A stretch of DNA of 46,515 nucleotides from an uncultured Pelagibacteraceae bacterium (GTDB taxonomy: Bacteria > Pseudomonadota > Alphaproteobacteria > Pelagibacterales > Pelagibacteraceae): NCBI GenBank assembly GCA_902520355.1, contig CABYNK010000003.1:1-46515 (forward strand), given 5' to 3'. Of this stretch, positions 16,855 to 26,460 are shown piece by piece. Every line of letters begins with the position of its first letter. Within the stretch, counting starts at the first letter, position 1. The position numbers were made by a program, and so were the translations under genes. The notes beneath the pieces were generated by a model. It saw only the letters and a list, made by a program, of their open reading frames with translations. It did no database searches and was not told where the DNA came from.

Positions 16855-19629
16855 ATGAACAAGATACAAAAAACAGATCATTTTTATCTCATTGATGGAT
16901 CAGGTTATATATTCAGAGCATATTATGCTTTACCACCATTAACTCGAAAAAGTGATGGATTACCGACTGGAGCGGTAAGTGGTTTTTGCAGTATGTTGTT
17001 TAAACTTCTTGAAGACTCAAAATCAAAAGAAAATCTTCAGAAACCAACTCATTTTGCTGTTATCTTTGACTCAGCGAGAAAGACTTTTAGAAATGAAATT
17101 TATAGTGATTACAAGGCCAATCGATCTGAGGCGCCTGATGACTTAGCACCACAATTTGAATATATTAGAAAATCAGTTTTAGCCTTTAATTTACCATCTG
17201 TTGAATTGATTAATTATGAAGCAGATGACTTAATTGCAACTTATGTGGATCAGATTTTGAAAAAAGGTGCAAAGGTAACAATAGTTTCATCAGATAAAGA
17301 TTTGATGCAATTGTTTAGAAAAGATGTTCGTATTTTTGATCCAATGAAAAACAAGTTCATCTCTAATGAGGATGTAAAAAATAAATTTGGAGTAGATCCC
17401 AACAAAGTTATAGATGTTCAGGCACTAGCTGGCGATAGCAGTGATAACGTTCCAGGTGTTCCTGGTATTGGTGTAAAAACCGCAGCAGAGTTGATTAATA
17501 AGTATGGTGATTTAAAGACACTTTTAAAATCAGCAGGTGAAATTAAACAAAATAAGAGAAGAGAGACTCTTATAAACAACAAAGATAAAGCTTTAATAAG
17601 TAAAAAATTAGTAACATTGAAACACGATGCTCCAATCGAGATGAAACTCAATGATTTTGAATTAAAAAAAATTGACAAAGATAAATTATATAAATTTCTA
17701 AGAGAAATGGAGTTTAATAGATTACTCAGTTCTGCTATTTCTGCTTATGGAGAGCCAGATTTTAATAGTGAAAAAAAAGATAATCAATTGAAGGAACAAA
17801 AAGTTCAAATTAATAAAAAAAATTATTTTTTAATAACAGAGCATAGTAAAATTGATGAATGGATTAAGGAAGCTGAAGAAATAGGAGAAGTTGCAGTTGA
17901 TACAGAAACAAATTCTTTAGATCCTCATCAAGCGGATTTAGTGGGAGTATCTTTGAGCTCTAAGATTGGAAAAGCTTGTTACATACCAATAGGGCATAAT
18001 TCAAAAAAATGTATTGATAAAGCTATAGTGCTTAAAAAGTTAAAACCTTTACTTGAGGATCCAAGTATCAAAAAGATAGGTCAAAATATTAAATTTGATT
18101 TTATTGTATTTTTTAATCATGGAATAACGGTATCGGCGATGGAAGATACCATGCTAATGTCTTACGTTCTTGATGCTGGAAAAAATAGGCATAACATGGA
18201 TATGTTATCAGAGATTCATCTTGATCATAAAACAATAAAATTTAAAGAATTAGTTGGCTCCGGAAAAAAACAGATAAATTTTAGTGAGGTTGATTTAGAA
18301 AAAGCAAAAGATTATGCCGCCGAAGACGCCGATATAACTTATAGACTATATAAAAAATTTTATAAAAGTTTGAAAGAGGAAAAAATGATTAATATTTATG
18401 AAATTTTTGAAAAACCATTATTAAGGATTTTAGCTGATATGGAGATAAATGGTATCAAAGTTGATAACAAGTTTCTTAAAATATTATCTACTAAATTTGA
18501 AAAAAAGATTGAAAAAATTCAAAGGGAGGTTTTTAAGATATCCAAGAAAGAATTTAATATAGCCTCTCCAAAACAATTAGGTGAAATTTTGTACAACGAT
18601 CTTAAGATTGCAGATTTAAAAAAAACTAAAAAAGGAAGTTTTGCGACAAGTGCCTCAGTGCTAGAAGATCTTGCTTTCAAAGGTCATAAATTTCCACAAT
18701 TAGTCTTAGATTGGAGACAAGTTTCAAAACTAAAAAATACTTATTCAGATTCTTTACCGGAACATATTAATCCTACAACAAAAAAAGTTCACACTTCTTT
18801 TTTATTAGCAGCAACAACAACAGGAAGATTAGCTTCAAGTGATCCAAACTTACAAAATATTCCAATTAAATCAGAAGACGGAAGAGATATACGTAAAGCA
18901 TTTGTTGCAGAGAAAGATAACGTTTTGATTTCTGCAGATTATAATCAAATCGAAATGAGAATTTTGGCTGATTTGGCTGATGTTAAAGAATTAAAAAAAG
19001 CTTTTCGAAATAATGAAGATATACACTCTCTAACTGCAAGCCAAATTTTTAATGTTGATATTGATAAAGTGAATCAAGATCAAAGAAGAAAGGCCAAGGC
19101 AATAAACTTTGGAATTATCTATGGAATTTCTCAGTATGGATTAGCAAAGCAAATAAACGTCTCAAATTTAGAGGCAGAAGAGTTTTTGAATTCATATTTC
19201 TCAAAATTTCCAGAAATAAAAGTTTACATGGATCAAACCATTAAATTCTGTAGAAAAAGTGGATATGTTAGTAATATTTTTGGAAGAAGATCTCATTTTA
19301 TAAATATAAATGATAAAAATTATAATGTGAGAAATTTTCAGGAACGTGCAGCAATTAATGCTCCAATCCAAGGTTCTGCTGCCGAAATTATGAGATTGGC
19401 AATGATAAGAATTGATAAAAAACTAAAGGAACAAAAAATCAATAAAACAAAAATGTTACTTCAAATCCATGATGAGCTAATTTTTGAAAGTCCTAAAAAT
19501 GAGATAAAAAAAATATCCAAATTAATAATTGATGAAATGTCTAGTGTTACCAAAAGTGACCAACATTCTTTTTCAATACCTTTAACTGTGGATTTAAACA
19601 CAGGAGAAAATTGGGGTTCACTACATTAA
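16855..19629 (+). CDS. polA: DNA polymerase I
   Basis: Three-domain repair/replication polymerase, 924 residues. The 5'-3' nuclease domain shows DGSGYIFRAYYALPP, IFDSARKTFRNEIYSDYKAN, YEADDLIATY, SSDKDLMQL and GDSSDNVPGVPGIGVKTA. The 3'-5' exonuclease domain appears intact: D349 and E351 (DTET), then GQNIKFDF and YAAEDADITYRLY, so proofreading is expected, unlike in some PolI proteins that have lost it. The polymerase domain has motif A with D695 (ADYNQIEMRIL), motif B (RRKAKAINFGIIYGIS) and motif C with D873 (QIHDELIFE). Single gene, followed 45 nt later by chvI. Confidence 0.97.
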   Translation: MNKIQKTDHFYLIDGSGYIFRAYYALPPLTRKSDGLPTGAVSGFCSMLFKLLEDSKSKENLQKPTHFAVIFDSARKTFRNEIYSDYKANRSEAPDDLAPQFEYIRKSVLAFNLPSVELINYEADDLIATYVDQILKKGAKVTIVSSDKDLMQLFRKDVRIFDPMKNKFISNEDVKNKFGVDPNKVIDVQALAGDSSDNVPGVPGIGVKTAAELINKYGDLKTLLKSAGEIKQNKRRETLINNKDKALISKKLVTLKHDAPIEMKLNDFELKKIDKDKLYKFLREMEFNRLLSSAISAYGEPDFNSEKKDNQLKEQKVQINKKNYFLITEHSKIDEWIKEAEEIGEVAVDTETNSLDPHQADLVGVSLSSKIGKACYIPIGHNSKKCIDKAIVLKKLKPLLEDPSIKKIGQNIKFDFIVFFNHGITVSAMEDTMLMSYVLDAGKNRHNMDMLSEIHLDHKTIKFKELVGSGKKQINFSEVDLEKAKDYAAEDADITYRLYKKFYKSLKEEKMINIYEIFEKPLLRILADMEINGIKVDNKFLKILSTKFEKKIEKIQREVFKISKKEFNIASPKQLGEILYNDLKIADLKKTKKGSFATSASVLEDLAFKGHKFPQLVLDWRQVSKLKNTYSDSLPEHINPTTKKVHTSFLLAATTTGRLASSDPNLQNIPIKSEDGRDIRKAFVAEKDNVLISADYNQIEMRILADLADVKELKKAFRNNEDIHSLTASQIFNVDIDKVNQDQRRKAKAINFGIIYGISQYGLAKQINVSNLEAEEFLNSYFSKFPEIKVYMDQTIKFCRKSGYVSNIFGRRSHFININDKNYNVRNFQERAAINAPIQGSAAEIMRLAMIRIDKKLKEQKINKTKMLLQIHDELIFESPKNEIKKISKLIIDEMSSVTKSDQHSFSIPLTVDLNTGENWGSLH

Positions 19630-19663
19630 TTCATTTGCCCAAATTAGAACAATTTAGTATTTT

Positions 19664-19669
19664 TATAAT
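19664..19669 (+). promoter_or_regulatory. Candidate -10 box (TATAAT) directly before chvI
   Basis: A perfect TATAAT ends 5 nt before the chvI ATG (19675). No good -35 box sits 15-19 nt upstream. If used, transcription would start at or next to the ATG, giving a leaderless message; no Shine-Dalgarno sequence is present either. Confidence 0.4.
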
Positions 19670-19674
19670 AAAGT

Positions 19675-20382
19675 ATGCAAAAACAAACAATTGCTTTAGT
19701 AGACGATGACAGAAATATTTTAACCAGCTTAAGTATTGCTCTTGAAAAAGAGGGGTTTAAAGTTCAGACGTATATTGATGGTGAGAGTGCTTTAATTGGA
19801 TTAACAAGGATGCCACCAGATTTGGCTATTATTGATATAAAGATGCCAAAAATGGATGGTGAGGAATTGCTTAAAAAATTGAGAAAAAAAACCTCATTAC
19901 CAGTTATATTTTTAACTTCCAAAGATGACGAAATAGATGAATTACTTGGTTTAAAATTAGGTGCCGATGATTTTGTGAAAAAATCTGGTGGTTTTTCAGT
20001 AAAAGTTTTAATTGAGAGAATTAGAGTCCAACTTAGAAAAAAAGATTCCAAGGAAATACTTGAAGAAAATAAAAGTATAATATCACATGGAAAATTAAAA
20101 CTTGACCCTTCTCAATTAGAGTGTGAATGGAATGGGAAACAATTGCCAGATAAATTGACCACTACAGAATTTTTACTTGTTAAAGAATTAGCAAAAAGAC
20201 CAGGGATTATTAAAGAAAGAGCTCAATTGATGGACATAGCTTATAGAGAAGATACTGATATTGAAGATAGAACAATTGATAGTCATGTTAAAAGAATTAG
20301 AAAAAAATTCAAAAAAGTTGATCCTGAATTTTCAGCTATAGAAACCAGATATGGAAGCGGATATAGATGGAATGTTAGTTAA
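19675..20382 (+). CDS. chvI: ChvI-type response regulator (OmpR family)
   Basis: Two-domain regulator of 235 residues. The receiver has the acidic pair in LVDDDRN (D10/D11), phospho-acceptor D54 in AIIDIKMPKMDG, and FLTSKDDE with LGADDFVKKSGGFS. The winged-helix C-terminus has DRTIDSHVKRIRKKF and a YGSGYRW ending, typical of OmpR/PhoB output domains. In alphaproteobacteria ChvI is paired with the envelope/acid sensor ChvG, and here the kinase gene follows with a one-base overlap. The following gene order (ahcY, tsaE, amgK, murU) supports orthology with ChvI rather than another OmpR-type regulator. Confidence 0.9.
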   Translation: MQKQTIALVDDDRNILTSLSIALEKEGFKVQTYIDGESALIGLTRMPPDLAIIDIKMPKMDGEELLKKLRKKTSLPVIFLTSKDDEIDELLGLKLGADDFVKKSGGFSVKVLIERIRVQLRKKDSKEILEENKSIISHGKLKLDPSQLECEWNGKQLPDKLTTTEFLLVKELAKRPGIIKERAQLMDIAYREDTDIEDRTIDSHVKRIRKKFKKVDPEFSAIETRYGSGYRWNVS

Positions 20383-21923
20383 TGCTCAGCAATTTTCTTA
20401 AGAACTTATCAATTTTAAAAAAATTTTTATTTATAAATTCTATTTTTTTTACAATCATAGGTCTTTTTACATTCATTTATTTAAAAAATGTTCAACCAAA
20501 TTTAATAAAAAAAAAATCCTCTAATCATATTGAGGTAATCAATAACACAATTGATAATCTAAAAAGATTAAATGTAAAATTTGTTGAAAAAGATATTAGA
20601 AAATTTTTGTTTTCAACAAGATTTCTTTTTCAAAATTTAGATAGAGTAATATTTTTTGATAACAAACTTAATTTAATAGGAGATACTGACACATTAGACT
20701 TAGATCCAAGATCCTTTTCACAAAGGCTGAATACTATTGAATTAGAGGTGTTGGACTCAACGACATCAAAAAAAATCACTGAAGAAAAAAATATAGATAT
20801 TGGAAAAGAAAACAATGTCTCTTTAAATGACGTTCTATTAAATTATGCAACCTCTAAAAATTATGGGATCCCTTTTACATTTACCGAGGAAGAATTTAAT
20901 AAATTTAAATTAACTACTATTAAGAACGTGATGAAAGATGGAGAAAATATAGGATATTTAGCAATAACAGAAAATGCTAATGATATTAAAGCTGCCATAG
21001 ATGAAAGAAAAACTTTTGTAATAAGGACTGCAATTGCAGTAGGAATAGTAATACTGATTTTTTCATTTGTTTTAAATCGATATTTTTTAAAACCAATTAA
21101 AAATTTAGTCAGTTATACGAAAATCATAAAGAATAAAGACACAAAAAAAACAAATATAGATACATTAAAATTAAGAAATGATGAGCTTGGTTTACTCTCT
21201 AATTCTTTAGATGATATGACTCTAGAATTACAAAAAAGAATTTCACATGCAGAAAATTTTTCAACTGATCTTGTACACGAAATTCGTAATCCATTGGCAT
21301 CATTAAAAAGTGCATCTGAAATTTTGCACGATGCTCAAGACTCAGAACAAAGACTTAAATTGATAAATATTTTAAGTCACGATGTGCAAAGAATTGAAAG
21401 ATTGATTACTGATTACTCACAAATGTTAAAAGACGAAGTTGCTCTAAGCAAAGAAAAAATTAAAAAATTAGATGTTGAGCCAATAATTAAGTCAGTTGTA
21501 GATGATTTTAATAGTATTTATAAATTAAAAAGAGGAATTAATATTTCTTATAAAAATGACGGTAAAAATAAATATTTTATTTATGGAATTGAAAATAGAA
21601 TTGAACAAATTATTGCAAACTTACTAGATAATGCGATTTCTTTTAGTGACGATAATAAAGACGTAACTGTACAAGTTTCGAAATCAGATGACAATAAAGT
21701 ATATATAAAAATATTAGATGAGGGACAGGGTTTTAAAGAAAAAGATACGAATAAAATATTTAAAAGATTCTACAGTAACAGGCCAGATAAATTTGGACAA
21801 CATTCTGGGCTAGGGTTAAATATAGTAAAAAATTTAGTTGATTTACATAATGCAACAATTAGAGCATCTAATAGACTTGATAAAAAAGGTGCAAGTATGG
21901 AAATAGAATTTCCAAAAGTTTAA
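20382..21923 (+). CDS. chvG: ChvG-type sensor histidine kinase
   Basis: Membrane kinase of 513 residues. Transmembrane helix 1 is about residues 14-34, the periplasmic sensor 35-210, and helix 2 about 211-234. A HAMP linker follows, then HisKA with the phospho-accepting H299 in DLVHEIRNPLASLKSA. The ATPase domain has IIANLLDNAISFS (N box), DEGQGF (G1) and GLGLNIVKN (G2). In relatives ChvG reports on acidity and envelope state and phosphorylates ChvI. The usual downstream hprK and PTS genes are absent; ahcY follows after 45 nt. Confidence 0.9.
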   Translation: MLSNFLKNLSILKKFLFINSIFFTIIGLFTFIYLKNVQPNLIKKKSSNHIEVINNTIDNLKRLNVKFVEKDIRKFLFSTRFLFQNLDRVIFFDNKLNLIGDTDTLDLDPRSFSQRLNTIELEVLDSTTSKKITEEKNIDIGKENNVSLNDVLLNYATSKNYGIPFTFTEEEFNKFKLTTIKNVMKDGENIGYLAITENANDIKAAIDERKTFVIRTAIAVGIVILIFSFVLNRYFLKPIKNLVSYTKIIKNKDTKKTNIDTLKLRNDELGLLSNSLDDMTLELQKRISHAENFSTDLVHEIRNPLASLKSASEILHDAQDSEQRLKLINILSHDVQRIERLITDYSQMLKDEVALSKEKIKKLDVEPIIKSVVDDFNSIYKLKRGINISYKNDGKNKYFIYGIENRIEQIIANLLDNAISFSDDNKDVTVQVSKSDDNKVYIKILDEGQGFKEKDTNKIFKRFYSNRPDKFGQHSGLGLNIVKNLVDLHNATIRASNRLDKKGASMEIEFPKV

Positions 21924-21968
21924 AGAGTTCTATTGATTAATTAAATTTTAATTGTTAGAAGAGCCACG

Positions 21969-23255
21969 ATGAAAGATTATAAAGTAAAAGATTTATCCCA
22001 ATCAGACTTTGGACGAAAAGAAATTTCAATAGCTGAAAGTGAAATGCCTGGACTTATGGCTTTAAGGGAGGAGTATGCTGGAAAATCTCCTTTAAAAGGT
22101 GCAAAAATTATAGGTTGTTTGCATATGACAATACAAACAGCAGTATTAATTGAAACTTTAGTGGATTTAGGTGCAGAGGTAAGATGGTCATCATGTAATA
22201 TTTTTTCTACTCAGGACCATGCAGCGGCCGCAATTGCAAAAGCAGGTATTCCTGTTTATGCATGGAAGGGAGAAACAGAAGAGGAATATGTTTGGTGTAT
22301 AAAACAAACCATTGAAGGCAAGAAAAGCTGGAAACCTAATATGCTTTTAGATGATGGTGGTGACTTAACAGCAATGATGCACAATGAATATAAAGATTTA
22401 TTAAAAGATGTGAAAGGAGTCTCGGAAGAGACAACTACAGGAATAAAAGCTTTAAACAAAATGGAAAAAGAAAATTCTTTACTAGTTCCAGCAATTAACG
22501 TGAATGACTCTGTTACCAAGTCAAAATTTGACAACTTATATGGATGTAGAGAAAGTTTGGTTGACGGAATTAGAAGAGCAACCGATGTAATGATGTCAGG
22601 AAAGATCGCAATTGTTGCTGGTTTTGGTGATGTTGGGAAAGGAAGTGCCGCATCATTAAGGCAAAGTGGGGCCCGTGTATTGGTTACCGAAGCAGACCCA
22701 ATATGCGCATTGCAAGCTGCAATGGAAGGATATGAGGTTGTTTTAATGGATGAAGCAATCAGTAAAGCAGATATTGTTGTAACTGCAACTGGTAATAAAG
22801 ATATTGTTACAGCTGACCATATGAGAGATATGAAGGATAGAGCTATTTTATGTAATATTGGACATTTCGATAATGAAATTCAGGTTGAGGCACTAAAAAA
22901 TTACAAATGGACTGAAGTAAAACCTCAAGTGCATGAAATTGAATTACCAAGCAAAAAAAGAATAATTTTATTGGCAGAAGGCAGATTGGTAAATTTAGGT
23001 TGTGCTACAGGGCATCCAAGTTTTGTAATGAGCGCCTCTTTTACAAATCAAGTCATTGCTCAGATAGAATTGTGGAATAATCATAAAAATTATGAAAATA
23101 AAGTTTATGTTTTACCAAAGCATTTAGATGAGAAAGTAGCTACACTCCATCTTAAAAAAGTTGGTGCTAAATTAACTAAACTTTCAAAAGATCAAGCAGA
23201 TTATATCAGTGTAGGAGTAGAGGGACCTTTCAAACCTAATGCCTATCGCTACTAA
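21969..23255 (+). CDS. ahcY: S-adenosylhomocysteine hydrolase
   Basis: NAD-dependent cytoplasmic enzyme that splits S-adenosylhomocysteine into adenosine and homocysteine, removing the inhibitor left by methyltransferases. At 428 residues it is of the short bacterial/archaeal length. Visible motifs are [40 protein letters not shown], the NAD-binding [23 protein letters not shown], and the C-terminal dinucleotide/tetramer tail with [19 protein letters not shown] upstream of the ATG is a reasonable ribosome-binding site. The 3' end overlaps tsaE by 17 nt. Confidence 0.96.
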   Translation: MKDYKVKDLSQSDFGRKEISIAESEMPGLMALREEYAGKSPLKGAKIIGCLHMTIQTAVLIETLVDLGAEVRWSSCNIFSTQDHAAAAIAKAGIPVYAWKGETEEEYVWCIKQTIEGKKSWKPNMLLDDGGDLTAMMHNEYKDLLKDVKGVSEETTTGIKALNKMEKENSLLVPAINVNDSVTKSKFDNLYGCRESLVDGIRRATDVMMSGKIAIVAGFGDVGKGSAASLRQSGARVLVTEADPICALQAAMEGYEVVLMDEAISKADIVVTATGNKDIVTADHMRDMKDRAILCNIGHFDNEIQVEALKNYKWTEVKPQVHEIELPSKKRIILLAEGRLVNLGCATGHPSFVMSASFTNQVIAQIELWNNHKNYENKVYVLPKHLDEKVATLHLKKVGAKLTKLSKDQADYISVGVEGPFKPNAYRY

Positions 23256-23694
23256 AAGTGATTTAATCAGTCTAACTTCAGAAAAAAAAACAGAGGAATT
23301 AGCTAAGAAGTTTTCAAAAAAACTGAAATTAGGACATGTAGTTTTTTTTGTGGGTGAGATGGGTGTTGGCAAAACTACTTTTATTAGATACCTAATTAAC
23401 AATTTTCAAAAAGAAAATAAACTTAAAATAACTGAAGTCACAAGTCCTACATTCAATTTATTAAACGAGTACAAAATTAAAGAGATTAAAATTAATCATT
23501 ACGACTTATTCAGAATAAAAAGTTTAGATGAAATTCACAATTTAGGGTTATTTGATGATATTTCTAATGCTATTACATTGATTGAGTGGCCACAAAAAAT
23601 AAAACCAAAACCCAAAAATTTGATAGAATTAAATTTTGAATATGGAAATGATTATAAAAAACGAGTAGTACAAATTAAAGGTTTAAATTTATAA
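23239..23694 (+). CDS. tsaE: TsaE, ATPase of tRNA t6A synthesis
   Basis: P-loop ATPase of 151 residues, partner of TsaB-TsaD in making N6-threonylcarbamoyladenosine at position 37 of ANN-decoding tRNAs. The Walker A motif is [32 protein letters not shown] and ITLIEWPQK (conserved EW) complete the TsaE signature. The ATG lies 17 nt inside ahcY, which is unusual but needed to keep the normal N-terminus. AhcY and TsaE neighbour each other in other alphaproteobacteria as well. The phosphotransferase gene begins 10 nt after its stop. Confidence 0.92.
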   Translation: MPIATKSDLISLTSEKKTEELAKKFSKKLKLGHVVFFVGEMGVGKTTFIRYLINNFQKENKLKITEVTSPTFNLLNEYKIKEIKINHYDLFRIKSLDEIHNLGLFDDISNAITLIEWPQKIKPKPKNLIELNFEYGNDYKKRVVQIKGLNL

Positions 23695-23704
23695 TTGTAG
23701 ATGA

Positions 23705-24625
23705 ATGCAAAATCTTAAAAAATTAAAAGGAGATGCGTCACATAGAAAGTTTTTTAGAAAGAAGTATAATGATTTTAATTCTATTGTAATTCTAGCAAAA
23801 AAGGACAAATTTAAAAATCTTCTTGTGTATGATGCAATTAGCAAAATTTTGAATAAAAACAAAATTTTAGCACCAAAATTATATAAAGAGAATTATAAAA
23901 ATAACTATATTGAAGTTGAGGATTTTGGAAATGAGACAATTTTTAAAGTTTTGCAGAATCGTAAAAATAAAAAAATTCTATATTTTAAAGATATAATAAA
24001 ATTGCTTAATCAAATCCAATCAATAAAAGATAAAAAAATTAGAAATTTTAAAAATAAATATTATCGAATACCTGAGTATACAAATAAAATTTTAATTAAA
24101 GAAGCTAATTTATTTTGTGATTGGTATGTGAAAAAAAATTTGTCTAAAAATAAAAGACAAAACTTTAATAAGAATTTTAAAAAAATAATTAAAACTTTAG
24201 TATCACAGCTTAAAATGAAAAATGATATATTTGTTCATAGAGATTTTCATATTTCGAATTTAATGCTTATTAATAACAAAATAGGCGTAATTGACAGTCA
24301 GGATGCCTTAATCGGAAACAAGGCTTATGATTTAGCTTCATTAGTTGATGATGTAAGATTAAAAACCTCGAAAATTATTAAAAAAAAAATTTTTAATTTC
24401 TATTTAAATAGTCAAAAAAAAATTGATAAGAAAAAAATAAAAAATGATTTTGAAATTTTATCTATTTTAAGAAATCTTAAAATAATTGGAATATTTACTC
24501 GTCTAGCTATTCGAGATAAAAAAAAGAATTATTTAAAATTAATACCCTACACATGGGATTTGATTTCTTTAAGGATCAATCAAAATGAAATTTTCTTAGA
24601 TTTAAAAAAAATTACTAAAAGATAA
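23705..24625 (+). CDS. amgK: AmgK-like sugar kinase (aminoglycoside-phosphotransferase fold)
   Basis: 306-residue kinase-fold protein. The catalytic loop reads FVHRDFHISNLM and the metal-binding segment IGVIDSQDALIGNKAYDLASL. The N-terminus GDASHRKFFR matches the nucleotide-binding loop of the alphaproteobacterial AmgK group. AmgK phosphorylates the anomeric carbon of MurNAc (and GlcNAc) in the cell-wall recycling route that bypasses de novo UDP-MurNAc synthesis. The next gene, 15 nt downstream, is the matching nucleotidyltransferase, which strongly supports this reading. The protein is very lysine/asparagine-rich, as expected from the AT-rich genome. Confidence 0.85.
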   Translation: MQNLKKLKGDASHRKFFRKKYNDFNSIVILAKKDKFKNLLVYDAISKILNKNKILAPKLYKENYKNNYIEVEDFGNETIFKVLQNRKNKKILYFKDIIKLLNQIQSIKDKKIRNFKNKYYRIPEYTNKILIKEANLFCDWYVKKNLSKNKRQNFNKNFKKIIKTLVSQLKMKNDIFVHRDFHISNLMLINNKIGVIDSQDALIGNKAYDLASLVDDVRLKTSKIIKKKIFNFYLNSQKKIDKKKIKNDFEILSILRNLKIIGIFTRLAIRDKKKNYLKLIPYTWDLISLRINQNEIFLDLKKITKR

Positions 24626-24640
24626 CCTCAAAAAAAATTT

Positions 24641-25330
24641 ATGAAAATTAATACTGCTTTAATTCTCTGTGCTGGATTTGGTAAAAGATTAAATCCTTTA
24701 ACACTTAAAAAACCCAAGCCGTTACTTCAAATAAAAAATCAAACAATTTTAGAGGATTGTATTAATACTGTTATAAAATTAAAAGTAGAAAATATTTTTT
24801 TAAATACTTTTTATTTAAGTGAACAAATTGTTGATTTTTTTAAAAATAAAAATTTTTCTGCAAAAATTAAAATTATAGAGGATGGTAAATATATTTTAGA
24901 TACAGGTGGAGCAGTCTTAAATATGATCAACCATTCAGATAGTAAAGATTTTTTTGTTTTTAATCCTGACACTATTTGGAATGAAAATTATGTGAGTGAA
25001 ATTAATGATATGCAAAAATATTATTTTCAAAATAAATTAAATAATATTCTATTATTGGTTAATAAAAAACTAAGCTATGATAATAATCTCGGGGGCGATT
25101 TTGATTTAGAAAACAATAAAATTAAACAAAGTTTTGAAAAGAACTTTATATATACTGGTTGTCAAATTTTAAATAAAAACTTGTTTGATGAATATGAAGT
25201 AGAAAATTTCTCAGTTGCTAAAATTTGGAACAAATTATTAATAAAACAACAATTAAATGGATTTGAGAGCACCAAAAAATTTTACCACTTAACAAACTTA
25301 GAAATTTTTAAAAAACTAAAAGGTTCTTAG
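24641..25330 (+). CDS. murU: MurU-like sugar-1-phosphate nucleotidyltransferase
   Basis: 229 residues. The N-terminal signature LCAGFGKRLNPLTLKKPKPLL carries the nucleotide-binding glycine loop and the lysine of sugar nucleotidyltransferases. ILDTGGAVLNMI and FFVFNPDTIW (metal-binding Asp) follow. Next to amgK this is most likely MurU, which makes UDP-MurNAc from MurNAc-1-phosphate and UTP; mannose-1-phosphate guanylyltransferase-like activity is the main alternative. Its 3' end overlaps the convergent gpmA gene by 23 nt. In other alphaproteobacteria the next genes are addB-addA; here the run stops. Confidence 0.83.
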   Translation: MKINTALILCAGFGKRLNPLTLKKPKPLLQIKNQTILEDCINTVIKLKVENIFLNTFYLSEQIVDFFKNKNFSAKIKIIEDGKYILDTGGAVLNMINHSDSKDFFVFNPDTIWNENYVSEINDMQKYYFQNKLNNILLLVNKKLSYDNNLGGDFDLENNKIKQSFEKNFIYTGCQILNKNLFDEYEVENFSVAKIWNKLLIKQQLNGFESTKKFYHLTNLEIFKKLKGS

Positions 25331-26021
25331 ATCTCTCTTTATCCAAATATTTACATTCATTTATTTTCAAATTGTCATCAAGTTTAATTATTAATGGATT
25401 TCCCGTTGGGATCTCTAGACTAGCAATTTGATTATTATCTAAATTAAATAAATATTTGCATAAAGATCTTATAGAATTTCCGTGAGCTGAAATTAATATA
25501 TTTTTATCGATGAGTTTAGGTTGTATCTCTTTTTTGAAATACTCTAAAACTCTGTTGTATGTATCTTTTAATGACTCTGTGTCAGGAATAAACTCCTTAG
25601 GAATTTTCTGATATGTCTCAATATTTAGGGGGTGATAAGAGCTTTCTCTACTTAGTTTTCCAGGCTTGACATCCCAAGATCTTCGAAACTCAAAAACTTT
25701 ATCTTTTCCAATTTTTTTTGCGGTTTCAATTTTATTCAACCCTGTAAGTTCACCATAATGTCTTTCATTGAGTTGCCATGCTCTTATAAAATCTTTTTTT
25801 GAGTTTAAAATTTTTTGTATTATCTTGAGAGTATTGTTCGCCCTCAATTGAAATGAAGAATAATAAAAATCTATATTTATATTTTGATTTTTGATAAGTA
25901 AACCAGCTTTCTCAGCTTCTATTTTACCTTGAGCTGCCAGATCAACATCAACCCAACCAGTGAATCTGTTTTCAAGATTCCATATACTCTGACCATGTCT
26001 TACTAATATCAAAAAACTCAT
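25308..26021 (-). CDS. gpmA: 2,3-bisphosphoglycerate-dependent phosphoglycerate mutase
   Basis: Glycolytic enzyme interconverting 3- and 2-phosphoglycerate, 237 residues. The phospho-accepting histidine is H9 in ILVRHGQSIWN, followed by NRFTGWVDVDLAAQG, a signature of the cofactor-dependent mutases. RHYGELTGLNK, RRSWDVKPG and the second catalytic histidine in ISAHGNSIRSL complete the set. It is a solitary gene, convergent with murU and divergent from the VanZ-like gene. Confidence 0.94.
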   Translation of the reverse strand: MSFLILVRHGQSIWNLENRFTGWVDVDLAAQGKIEAEKAGLLIKNQNINIDFYYSSFQLRANNTLKIIQKILNSKKDFIRAWQLNERHYGELTGLNKIETAKKIGKDKVFEFRRSWDVKPGKLSRESSYHPLNIETYQKIPKEFIPDTESLKDTYNRVLEYFKKEIQPKLIDKNILISAHGNSIRSLCKYLFNLDNNQIASLEIPTGNPLIIKLDDNLKINECKYLDKERSKNLLVF

Positions 26022-26064
26022 CTTGTCATATTCAAAAATTATTTATAAAAAATTATTTAACTAA

Positions 26065-26460
26065 ATGTCAAAATTTTTATCTACTTATAAAATAATATTT
26101 TATTTTAATAATATCCTTTTAATTATTTTATATCTATATCCAGGAAGTCTATTAGGTTGGATAATTTATGACAACAAAAGTATACAACCTCAAATAACAC
26201 CTGATTTTGTTATATCATCAAATCATTTTTATATATTTGTGTTAATTTCAATTATTGGTTTTTTAACTTTTGCTAATTCCAAGAAAAATATTTTATTAAC
26301 ATTATATTTGATTTTTCTATCTGTAACGCTTGAAATTTTTCACCTAGTTATACCTGAAAGAAGTTTTCAATGGCCTGATTTATTTGGAAATTTACTGGGT
26401 GTTATTGTTGTAATTATTCTTAATAATTTTATAAATAAATATGGGAGATTTAAAAAATAA
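26065..26460 (+). CDS. VanZ-like membrane protein
   Basis: 131 residues with about four hydrophobic helices (roughly 9-33, 52-66, 71-88 and 103-121). The C-terminal segment LEIFHLVIPERSFQWPDLFG matches the conserved EhxQxxxPxRxxxxxDxxxN pattern of VanZ-like proteins. The family is named after a teicoplanin-resistance protein of unknown mechanism; bacterial members are mostly uncharacterised. Its 3' end overlaps the SLT lipoprotein gene by 20 nt, so the two are likely expressed together, which hints at an envelope role. Confidence 0.72.
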   Translation: MSKFLSTYKIIFYFNNILLIILYLYPGSLLGWIIYDNKSIQPQITPDFVISSNHFYIFVLISIIGFLTFANSKKNILLTLYLIFLSVTLEIFHLVIPERSFQWPDLFGNLLGVIVVIILNNFINKYGRFKK

